Assembly (NCBI GenBank): GCA_003150035.1
Contig: QALR01000023.1
Location: 1 to 54,979, forward strand
Direction of reading: 5' to 3'
Length of the DNA stretch: 54,979 nucleotides
DNA from: Clostridiales bacterium
GTDB taxonomy: Bacteria; Bacillota; Clostridia; Oscillospirales; CAG-272
Positions 43,765-50,620 of this stretch are shown here, in pieces. Every line of letters begins with the position of its first letter. Position 1 is the stretch's first letter. The translations under genes were made by a program, and so were the position numbers. The notes under the pieces are model-generated. The model searched no databases. It was not told where the DNA came from and saw only the letters and a list, made by a program, of their open reading frames with translations.

Positions 43765-44622
43765 ATGGAAAAAATTTTGCTTAATGACGGAAATTCGATT
43801 CCGCAAGTCGGATTCGGCGTTTTTATGATTCCGAACGATGGCTCGACCTATCGCGCGGTCAGGGAGGCCCTGGAGGCTGGCTATCGCCATATTGATACGG
43901 CGGTCGCTTATTTCAATGAACAGGAAGTAGGGAAAGCCGTTAGGGAAAGCGGTATCCCGCGAGAGGAGATTTTCATTACAAGCAAGCTGTGGCTTCAGGA
44001 TTACGGCTATGAAGGCGCAAAGAAAGGGCTCGATCTTTCTCTTAAAAAACTCGGCGTGGAATATATCGACCTATATTTGCTGCATCAGCCTTACGGCGAG
44101 GTTGTCGGCGCATGGAAAGCATTAGAGGATGCCAAAAGAGAAGGGAAGATAAGGTCCATTGGCGTGAGCAATATGACGCCGAAAATCTGGAATCGGTTTA
44201 TTCCGCAGTTTGATTCCATGCCGGCGGTCAATCAGGTGGAATGCAATCCGTATTTCCAACAGCGCGAATTGCGAAAGTTAATGGAAAAAAGCGGGACAAA
44301 GCTTGAGGCTTGGGGTCCGCTCGGACACGGCAGCCGCAGTTTGCTTTCCGACCCTGTCATTTTGCATATTGCCGAAAAATACGGCAAGGATGCGGGGCAG
44401 ATTATTTTACGTTTTGAGGTGCAGGAGGGGATTATCGTTCTTCCGAAATCCACCAATCCCTCAAGAATTCGGAGCAATTTGGATATCTTTGATTTTATAC
44501 TGACGAAAGAGGAAATGGACGGGATTCGTGCGCTTGATACCGGAAAGGGCTCGCACGACCCCGATGCGCCAGGCGTCGGCGAATTCCTGTTGGCAAACTA
44601 TAACGTCCATGAAAATGATTGA
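43765..44622 (+). CDS. Aldo/keto reductase 1
   Basis: Protein of 285 residues. The catalytic tetrad is visible: D in YRHIDTAVAY, Y four residues on, K in TSKLW and H in YLLHQP. The C-terminal NADPH-site region is VLPKSTNPSRIRSNLDIFDF. It reduces aldehydes or ketones in the cytosol. It is 15 bases after the TetR gene and 12 bases before its paralogue. Confidence 0.93.
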   Translation: MEKILLNDGNSIPQVGFGVFMIPNDGSTYRAVREALEAGYRHIDTAVAYFNEQEVGKAVRESGIPREEIFITSKLWLQDYGYEGAKKGLDLSLKKLGVEYIDLYLLHQPYGEVVGAWKALEDAKREGKIRSIGVSNMTPKIWNRFIPQFDSMPAVNQVECNPYFQQRELRKLMEKSGTKLEAWGPLGHGSRSLLSDPVILHIAEKYGKDAGQIILRFEVQEGIIVLPKSTNPSRIRSNLDIFDFILTKEEMDGIRALDTGKGSHDPDAPGVGEFLLANYNVHEND

Positions 44623-44634
44623 ACGGGAGGGAAA

Positions 44635-45483
44635 ATGATGGAATATTTGAAATTTTATAACGGCGTCTCCATTCCGCAGGTCGGCTTTGGCGTTTATCAG
44701 ATACCGGAATATGAAGATGCGAAAAAAGCCGTTCTTACGGCGCTGCAAACGGGTTATCGCCTGATTGATACGGCGCAGAGCTACGGAAATGAAAAGGCTG
44801 TGGGTGATGCGATTCGCGAGAGCGGAATCGCAAGGGATGAAATTTTTGTTACAAGCAAGCTATGGATACAGGATTTTTCCTACGAGGGTGCGATCAAAGC
44901 GGTGCAGACCTCGCTTGACAGACTTGGCTTTGATACCCTGGATTTGATGCTTCTGCATCAGCCGATGGGCGACTATATCGGTGCATGGAGAGGGCTTGAA
45001 AAACTCTATAAAGAGGGGAAGCTTCGCGCTATCGGAATGGCGAACTGTTATCCGCATGTCATCGCGGATCTCTGTGAAACCTTCGAGATAAAACCGATGA
45101 TAAACCAAGTCGAAATGCATCCATTCTTTCAGCAAACGCTGAATCTGGAAACGATGAAGGCATACGGCGTGGTACCGGAAGCATGGGCGCCTTTCGATGA
45201 GGGCAAACGCCATTTCTTCTCTGATCCTATCTTGACGGAAATCGGGAAGAAATATGGCAAGACTGCCGCACAAGTCGCGCTCCGTTGGAATATACAGCGC
45301 GGTGTCGTCGTGATTCCCAAGACCGTACATATAGAGCGTATGAGACAGAATCTCGATGTGTTTGATTTCTCCTTATCAGAAGAAGATATGGCGAAAATCG
45401 GGACGATGGATATCGGCCATAGTGAAATCGTCAACCATTTCGATCCGAAATGGGTAAAGCTGCTCCACTCTATCCGATTTTAA
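44635..45483 (+). CDS. Aldo/keto reductase 2
   Basis: Protein of 282 residues, paralogous to the preceding gene. It has the same tetrad: LIDTAQSYGNE, TSKLWI and LLHQP, with VIPKTVHIERMRQNLDVFDF at the cofactor site. Start codons at 44635 and 44638 are both possible after GGGAGG. Tandem duplication followed by divergence suggests different substrates. The operon ends at the terminator at 45489-45517. Confidence 0.93.
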   Translation: MMEYLKFYNGVSIPQVGFGVYQIPEYEDAKKAVLTALQTGYRLIDTAQSYGNEKAVGDAIRESGIARDEIFVTSKLWIQDFSYEGAIKAVQTSLDRLGFDTLDLMLLHQPMGDYIGAWRGLEKLYKEGKLRAIGMANCYPHVIADLCETFEIKPMINQVEMHPFFQQTLNLETMKAYGVVPEAWAPFDEGKRHFFSDPILTEIGKKYGKTAAQVALRWNIQRGVVVIPKTVHIERMRQNLDVFDFSLSEEDMAKIGTMDIGHSEIVNHFDPKWVKLLHSIRF

Positions 45484-45488
45484 GCAAA

Positions 45489-45517
45489 AAGCAAGGAACG
45501 AGTCTCGTTCCTTGCTT
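45489..45517. terminator. Bidirectional intrinsic terminator
   Basis: AAGCAAGGAACGAG pairs with CTCGTTCCTTGCTT, with T-rich sequence following on plus. It separates the aldo/keto reductase operon from the convergent radical SAM gene ending at 45557. Confidence 0.85.
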
Positions 45518-45556
45518 TTTTATTGGGAAATAAATGTTTTTATCGGAAAAACGGTG

Positions 45557-46459
45557 CTATACGCCGGTTTCGTCAAAATCGGGAATAAAGCTTTCCTTTG
45601 CTGTATCGCCTGTTTGTATATACCCGTTTGTGATGCCGAGTGCACGGGCAAGTCGCAGAACTTTTTCATATTCATAGGTGGTAAGCCGGCGGGAAAGCTC
45701 GGGATGGTCCGGATAAGTCCCGCACGGCGTATATTGGTTCATGATACTGATAAAAATCCGGTCGCCGTAGGCGTTCCATAATGCTCGGAGAACATTCATG
45801 GAATCCTCCGTATGTCCGGGCAGCACAAGATGGCGGACGATGACGCCGCGCTTCATCATACCGTCATTCCCAAAGCGCGGCTCACCTGTCTGCCGCAGCA
45901 TCTCATCAATGGCTGCTCCCACAGTGTCCGGATAATCCGGCGCCGAGGAAAAGCGTGCGGCAAGGGCGGCGTCCCGGTATTTATAGTCCGGCAGGTAAAT
46001 GTCGATATACCCATCCAGCATATGAAGCGTTTCTACATTTTCATATCCGCCGGAATTATAGACAACGGGAATCGCAAGCCCGTGCTTTTTGGCCATATCC
46101 AAGGCTAAAATGACATGCGGAACAAATGGTGTCGCTGTCACAAGATTGATGTTGGCGGCTCCCTTTGCCGCAAGCTCGAGAAAGATTTCGCAGAGCCTTT
46201 CCGCATCGATTTCTTTTCCGTAATTCCGGTGAGCGATACTTCGATTCTGACAGTACAGACAGCGCAGTCCACAGCCGGAGAAAAAAACGGCGCCGGAGCC
46301 GGTGCTGCCGGAAAGGCAAGGCTCTTCCCAGAAATGCAGGGCTGCTCTTGCCACACGCAGCGTCGCCCCCTCTGCGCAGAAGCCGTGTGTGATTTCCCTA
46401 TTGACGGCACAGCGGCGCGGACAAAGTGTGCAGCGGCGATAAAGTGAGAGAGGATTCAT
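45557..46459 (-). CDS. COG1313-type radical SAM protein (PflA-like)
   Basis: Protein of 300 residues, probably starting at the ATG at 46459, which overlaps the stop of the SDR gene (TGATG); an ATG at 46486 would add nine residues. The SAM cluster motif is CGLRCLYC, preceded by the N-terminal cysteines CTLCPRRC. The N-terminal Cys pattern and family match uncharacterised pyruvate-formate-lyase-activating-like proteins; the target is unknown. It is coupled to the SDR gene on the same strand. Confidence 0.85.
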   Translation of the reverse strand: MNPLSLYRRCTLCPRRCAVNREITHGFCAEGATLRVARAALHFWEEPCLSGSTGSGAVFFSGCGLRCLYCQNRSIAHRNYGKEIDAERLCEIFLELAAKGAANINLVTATPFVPHVILALDMAKKHGLAIPVVYNSGGYENVETLHMLDGYIDIYLPDYKYRDAALAARFSSAPDYPDTVGAAIDEMLRQTGEPRFGNDGMMKRGVIVRHLVLPGHTEDSMNVLRALWNAYGDRIFISIMNQYTPCGTYPDHPELSRRLTTYEYEKVLRLARALGITNGYIQTGDTAKESFIPDFDETGV

Positions 46460-47235
46460 CAATTTAGCTTCTGTTGGCGCATCCAATAGCTCATGACGAA
46501 GCGATGCGGTAGAATTTTGGCAAGAAGCATCTGGGTCCTTGCGATAAAACCGTATTTGCTGACATCACGTCCTTTTTTCGCGTCACGAAACGCTCTTTTC
46601 ACGATTTGCTCCGGAACGTACATGGCCACATATTTTTTGACAACGGCATTTTTGTCTTTGGCAATGGCTCGGTTGAAAAATTCCGTTTTGGTCCAGAAGG
46701 GGCATACTGCCGTGACGGTGACATCCCGGCTTTTCAGTTCTCTGTTCAGTGCGCGGCTGTAGCTTAAAACAAATGCCTTTGTTGCACCGTATACATTGAT
46801 ATAGGGAATCGGCTGAAAAGCGGCTACAGAGGCGATATTGATGATTCTTGCCCCTTTTGGCATATAGGGAATGGAGTGCTGACACATCGCCATGACCGCC
46901 TTGCAGTTGAGGTCCACCATATTGAGATTTTCCGAGAGCGGGACATCCAGAGTGGCGCAGAATTTCCCAAATCCGCTGCAGTTGATGAGCAGGGTAATTT
47001 CCGGATCCTCACTTGCAAGCAGTGCTGCATAGGTCTCGTAGCTTGCCGTATCAGAGAGATCCAGCGCGATCGGACGCAGCGGGAATGGAATCTGGTTTTT
47101 CAGTTCCTCCAGGCGCTCCAGCCTTCTCGCAATGACCCATACCTCCTCAAACGTATCGTAGGTTTCTAACAATTCCGCAAATTTTTTCCCGATTCCGCTG
47201 GAAGCACCGGTGATGACCGCAATTTTCTTTTTCAT
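46459..47235 (-). CDS. Short-chain dehydrogenase/reductase
   Basis: Protein of 258 residues. TGASSGIGKKFAELLE is the NAD(P)-binding motif; INIASVAAFQPIPYINVYGATKAF holds the Ser-Tyr-Lys triad. The C-terminal third is longer than in FabG types and ends KILPHRFVMSYWMRQQKLN, as in membrane-associated or lipid-acting SDRs of Firmicutes (inference). It overlaps the radical SAM gene by one base. Confidence 0.88.
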   Translation of the reverse strand: MKKKIAVITGASSGIGKKFAELLETYDTFEEVWVIARRLERLEELKNQIPFPLRPIALDLSDTASYETYAALLASEDPEITLLINCSGFGKFCATLDVPLSENLNMVDLNCKAVMAMCQHSIPYMPKGARIINIASVAAFQPIPYINVYGATKAFVLSYSRALNRELKSRDVTVTAVCPFWTKTEFFNRAIAKDKNAVVKKYVAMYVPEQIVKRAFRDAKKGRDVSKYGFIARTQMLLAKILPHRFVMSYWMRQQKLN

Positions 47236-47342
47236 AGGAAGGGATCCTTTCTGCTTTTTTATAGTAATTTTCTTGGTGATGTGTCAGAGAAAAGTCATTT
47301 TTTAGAATATGGATTTCTCTGATTGCTACAAGAACCTTTGGA

Positions 47343-47699
47343 TTAAGAAAGATCATATGTTGTATATCCATTTTCCATTATTGTTTTTTGTAATGCTTCA
47401 AACCTCTTTGTTTTGCTGCCGGTCAATAAATGAGTTTTCCTATTTAACACAAAAGATGATTTGAAAAATATTTTAATTGGTATCTTTTGTGTATAGAACG
47501 AAAAAAACATTTTTGTTATATCCCGTTCTCCAACGCAGGTGGCAGCTTTATTATCATTTATTTCTGCATAATTTTTTGCACAAACAGAATAGTCAATCCT
47601 ATGTTTTCTACCATAGTCATCAATATATGTCAAGCCGCCTTGACTGGCATCGATGACACAGGTATCGTATATTTTGAGTTCCCGTCTGTCTCTTTTCAT
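47343..47699 (-). CDS. Small protein of unknown function
   Basis: Protein of 118 residues with TGGAG eight bases before the ATG at 47699. The first half is polar and beta-rich (LKIYDTCVIDASQGGLTYI, DDYGRKHRIDYSVCAKNY); the second half contains an aromatic/basic stretch. Codon use is markedly richer in A/T than in neighbouring genes, hinting at recent acquisition. It lies 18 bases upstream of the rlmD stop on the same strand. No family recognised. Confidence 0.6.
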   Translation of the reverse strand: MKRDRRELKIYDTCVIDASQGGLTYIDDYGRKHRIDYSVCAKNYAEINDNKAATCVGERDITKMFFSFYTQKIPIKIFFKSSFVLNRKTHLLTGSKTKRFEALQKTIMENGYTTYDLS

Positions 47700-47717
47700 A
47701 GTGACACTCCATTTTGC

Positions 47718-49085
47718 TCATTTTCTTTCAAGACAAGCCACCGTCTCCACATGTCCCGTGCGGGGAAACATGTCGACGGCGCACAGCCGCACCACAGCGT
47801 ACCCGCGCTCCGCAAGATAGGAGCAGTCGCGCGCGGCGGTTGCACTGTTGCAGGAAATCATCACAATTTTCTCGGGCGACATCTGCAAAACAGCATCGAG
47901 CACCTGCGCATCGCAGCCGCGTCTTGGCGGGTCAAGCAAAACAACATCGGGAGAAGTCCCGCGCGCCGCAAGCTGCCTTGCCGCTTTGCCGGCATCGGCG
48001 CAAATAAACTCGGCGTTTCCGATTCCGTTCCGGATCGCATTTTGCCGTGCGTTTTCCACGGCTTCGGGAATGATTTCCACGCCGATAAGGCGTGCTACCC
48101 GATTGGCCATGGAAAGCCCGATGGTGCCGACGCCGCAATAAAGGTCTAGCAGGGTTTCCCCGCCGGACAGCGCCGCCATATCCGCCGCTGTCCGATAAAG
48201 CAGCTCCGCTGCGTCATGATTGACCTGATAGAAAGAGAGCGGAGAAATAACAAAGGTAAGTCCGCAGAGCGTATCGGTTATCGTATCTTTTCCCCAGAGA
48301 ACGACGCAATCCTCGCCGAGAATGCGGTTCCCCGGTGTTTGATTGATGTTTAAGAGAATACTGGAAACGTTTGGATTTTCTTTTCGCAGGCTGTCTACCA
48401 AATCGTCTGTATGCGGCAGGAAGTCCGCGTTTGCCACGATACAAACCATGATCTCCCCGCTTACTTTCCCGTCCCGGATGAAAAGATGTCGCACGGTTCC
48501 CGTGTGGGTTTGCTCGTGATAGGGTTCGATGCCGTACTGCTCCATCCATTCCGCGATACGGCGGATGAGGGCGGAATAAAAGGCCGGTTCGAGCAGGCAG
48601 TGTTCGCAGGGGATGATTCTATGGCTGTGCGGCGCGAAAAAGCCGAATACGGGGCGCCCGTCGGCGTCGGCGCTGCATGGAATCTGTGCTTTATTCCGAT
48701 AGCCGTCCGGCTGAGGGGAGGGAAGAATCGCACGGCAGGAAATGGGAAGCTTCCCGATTCTTTTGAAGTTTTCCTCCACCCAACCCTTTTTGATTCGAAG
48801 CTCCGCCTCATATCGGATGTGACGGAACAGACAGCCGCCGCATTTTGAAAAAACAGGGCAGACAGGCTCGCACCGATCTCCAGATGGGACGAGTACCGCT
48901 TCACATTTGCCGTAGGCATACGCCGTGAGCGGTTTCAGGATTCTTACGGAAACGACGTCTCCGACGGCGGTTTTGGGAACGAAGATGACATAGCCGTTCT
49001 TCCTGCCGACGCCGGCGCCCTCGGGTGTGAGATCGGTGATTTCCAAAGTAATAAGATCGTTTTTTTTCAGTGAATATTGTTTCAT
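47718..49085 (-). CDS. rlmD: 23S rRNA (uracil-C5)-methyltransferase RlmD/RlmCD family
   Basis: Protein of 455 residues. An N-terminal TRAM-like domain (about residues 1-60) is followed by iron-sulfur cysteines in CPVFSKCGGCLFRH and a SAM domain with LLDLYCGVGTIGLSMA. The catalytic Cys region is VMISCNSAT and the DPPRRGCD motif binds the target. It methylates a uracil C5 in 23S rRNA. In Firmicutes the same family includes RlmCD, so the exact site cannot be fixed. Confidence 0.93.
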   Translation of the reverse strand: MKQYSLKKNDLITLEITDLTPEGAGVGRKNGYVIFVPKTAVGDVVSVRILKPLTAYAYGKCEAVLVPSGDRCEPVCPVFSKCGGCLFRHIRYEAELRIKKGWVEENFKRIGKLPISCRAILPSPQPDGYRNKAQIPCSADADGRPVFGFFAPHSHRIIPCEHCLLEPAFYSALIRRIAEWMEQYGIEPYHEQTHTGTVRHLFIRDGKVSGEIMVCIVANADFLPHTDDLVDSLRKENPNVSSILLNINQTPGNRILGEDCVVLWGKDTITDTLCGLTFVISPLSFYQVNHDAAELLYRTAADMAALSGGETLLDLYCGVGTIGLSMANRVARLIGVEIIPEAVENARQNAIRNGIGNAEFICADAGKAARQLAARGTSPDVVLLDPPRRGCDAQVLDAVLQMSPEKIVMISCNSATAARDCSYLAERGYAVVRLCAVDMFPRTGHVETVACLERK

Positions 49086-49107
49086 AAAATATCGTTATTT
49101 CAGCGGG

Positions 49108-49662
49108 TCATGTCGAGGAAGCCTTGACTTCTGTGTTAGGTCCTGTCAGCCCCGCGCGTTTGAGAGCAAGAACGATGACGGGAACTAGCAGAATCTGCAA
49201 AAGGATTCCCGGCCACGCACCGATAACGGTTGAGGTGAGAAAGGCGTTTAGCGTGTAAGTGCCGCCGTCCATGGCGACCGTTATCCAATATACTGCTCCA
49301 TATACGAGTCTGCCGCCTATCATCGCAAGCAGCAGGGAAACGTAGAGACAGGAAATTTTTTTAGGCAGAATCCGATAGAAGAGTCCGGCGAGAAAGCCAT
49401 ACGCCGCCATTTCCGCTGCCATGAAAAAGCACATCGGCGCCTGCGGCATGCCGAAAAGCATGAAACGAAGCGGCGCTGCGACAACACCAACCGCAAGTCC
49501 CCAGAAGGAACCGCAAAGGAATCCGCAAAGCAGCACGGGCAGGTGCATCGGAGAGAGCATGGAACCGATTCTTGGAATTTGTCCCGTCAGAAACGGCAGA
49601 AGAAGCGCGAGTGCAAGCAGCATCGCGGCGATGACTAGAGTTCGGATGGAGCTTTTTTTCAT
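49108..49662 (-). CDS. ECF transporter substrate-specific (S) component
   Basis: Protein of 184 residues with five to six hydrophobic helices. MLSPMHLPVLLCGFLCGSFW followed by GVVAAPLRFMLFGMPQAP is characteristic of a vitamin-type ECF S-component family of Clostridia. It would work with a shared EcfA/EcfA'/EcfT module encoded elsewhere. The substrate cannot be fixed. The gene has a promoter at 49881-49909 and a long leader that contains the structured element at 49689-49818, and GAGGTAACC as ribosome binding site. Confidence 0.85.
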   Translation of the reverse strand: MKKSSIRTLVIAAMLLALALLLPFLTGQIPRIGSMLSPMHLPVLLCGFLCGSFWGLAVGVVAAPLRFMLFGMPQAPMCFFMAAEMAAYGFLAGLFYRILPKKISCLYVSLLLAMIGGRLVYGAVYWITVAMDGGTYTLNAFLTSTVIGAWPGILLQILLVPVIVLALKRAGLTGPNTEVKASST

Positions 49663-49688
49663 GGTTACCTCGATTTTTCAATAAGGGG

Positions 49689-49818
49689 CTTATCCCGTCA
49701 TGTGGCGCGGCCAAGGCCGGACAAGCTAGCTTTGGCCCTCAGTCAGGGGCTCCTAGCTCCACATGAATGCGAAAAGGAGCCCGCCGAAGCGGCGAGGGAC
49801 ATCCCCCTAAGTGATAGG
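49689..49818. ncRNA. Structured 130-nt intergenic element, copy 2
   Basis: Read on plus it begins CTTATCCCGTCATG and ends CATCCCCCTAAGTGATAGG, matching copy 1 at 21289-21418 over its length. Terminal CTTATC (49689-49694) can pair with GATAGG (49813-49818). CATGTGG (49699-49705) can pair with CCACATG (49759-49765), GGGCTCCT (49747-49754) with AGGAGCCC (49775-49782), and CCGC-CGAA-GCGG (49781-49792) forms a hairpin. The second and third pairings cross, so they are mutually exclusive or a pseudoknot. The near-consensus minus-strand promoter at 49881-49909 would place the element in the leader of the ECF S-component gene. I cannot assign a known class. Confidence 0.65.
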
Positions 49819-49880
49819 TTTCCTGCTTTTGTTGTCATTTGCCGGAGCAAAGCCGCAGGGCGGCTGATCCAACAGACATT

Positions 49881-49909
49881 ATTGTAGCATGAAGACCGTC
49901 AAAAGTCAA
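49881..49909 (-). promoter_or_regulatory. Promoter of the ECF S-component gene
   Basis: Minus-strand TTGACT (49904-49909) and TACAAT (49881-49886) with a 17-nt spacer. The predicted leader runs about 210 nt to the ATG at 49662 and spans the structured element. Confidence 0.8.
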
Positions 49910-49918
49910 GAAACAGAA

Positions 49919-49938
49919 GGGACGGCAGTTGCCGTCCC
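49919..49938 (-). terminator. Intrinsic terminator after hpf
   Basis: GGGACGGCA (49919-49927) pairs with TGCCGTCCC (49930-49938), followed on minus by a T-rich tract. It lies 16 bases beyond the hpf stop at 49955. Confidence 0.75.
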
Positions 49939-49954
49939 CTCTGAGTTATTCGGA

Positions 49955-50482
49955 TTATTTTGAGGTCTCGATCAGACCATATGCGCCGTCTTTCCGTTTG
50001 TATACCACGCAGATCTCTTCGGATTCCTGATCTTCAAACACGAAGAATTCGTGGCCGAGCAGATTCATCTGCATAATCGCCTCTTCTGCTGTCATCGGTT
50101 TTAAGTCAAATGACTTTCTTCTGATTTTGAAATCAGTTTCTTCCTCGACTTCTTCTTCCGGCGAGGTTACCTCACTTAAAAACGCGCCGTCACGCAATCT
50201 TTTTTCCAGACGTGTTTTGTTCTTGCGGATTTGGCGTTCGATGATGTTGACGGCCGTGTCGATCGCATGGCAGAAGGTAGGGCCTTCTACCTCGCTGCGG
50301 AACAGAACGCCGTTGGCGGAAATGGTGAGTTCTAAGATCTCTTTCTCCCGTTTTTTGCTGAGCGTCACATACGCTTCAGCATTCTCAAGGAAAAACTTGT
50401 CCAGTTTTCCGATCTTTTTTTCGATCAGTGCCCGGACATCGTCCCCGATGGTCACTTGTCTTAAAAGAATGGATGTTTTCAT
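49955..50482 (-). CDS. hpf: Ribosome hibernation promoting factor, long form
   Basis: Protein of 175 residues from the ATG at 50482, with AAAGGTGA upstream. The N-terminal S30AE domain (about 1-100) binds the 30S decoding region; ERQIRKNKTRLEKRLRD is its basic C-terminal helix. The C-terminal domain of about 55 residues (KSFDLKPMTAEEAIMQMNLL, FVFEDQESEEICVVYKRKDG) mediates 100S dimer formation, so this is the long HPF type. A -10-like TATAAT lies within the terminator of the preceding gene. Confidence 0.95.
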   Translation of the reverse strand: MKTSILLRQVTIGDDVRALIEKKIGKLDKFFLENAEAYVTLSKKREKEILELTISANGVLFRSEVEGPTFCHAIDTAVNIIERQIRKNKTRLEKRLRDGAFLSEVTSPEEEVEEETDFKIRRKSFDLKPMTAEEAIMQMNLLGHEFFVFEDQESEEICVVYKRKDGAYGLIETSK

Positions 50483-50521
50483 AGATATATCACCTTTCGC
50501 TTCGTATTTGTAAAAAAGCAT

Positions 50522-50561
50522 CCGCTCCCTTACAGCTATATTATAACATATCCGGGAGCGG
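50522..50561 (-). terminator. Intrinsic terminator after the YhaN-like gene, overlapping the hpf promoter region
   Basis: CCGCTCCC (50522-50529) pairs with GGGAGCGG (50554-50561), and on minus a T6 tract follows. A TATAAT for hpf lies in the loop (50540-50545), but I see no good -35. Confidence 0.65.
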
Positions 50562-50620
50562 AAATAAAGAGTTTTTGTAAATAAAGTACAAAATTTCTAA
50601 GACGAGTCCTGTGTCCGCCA

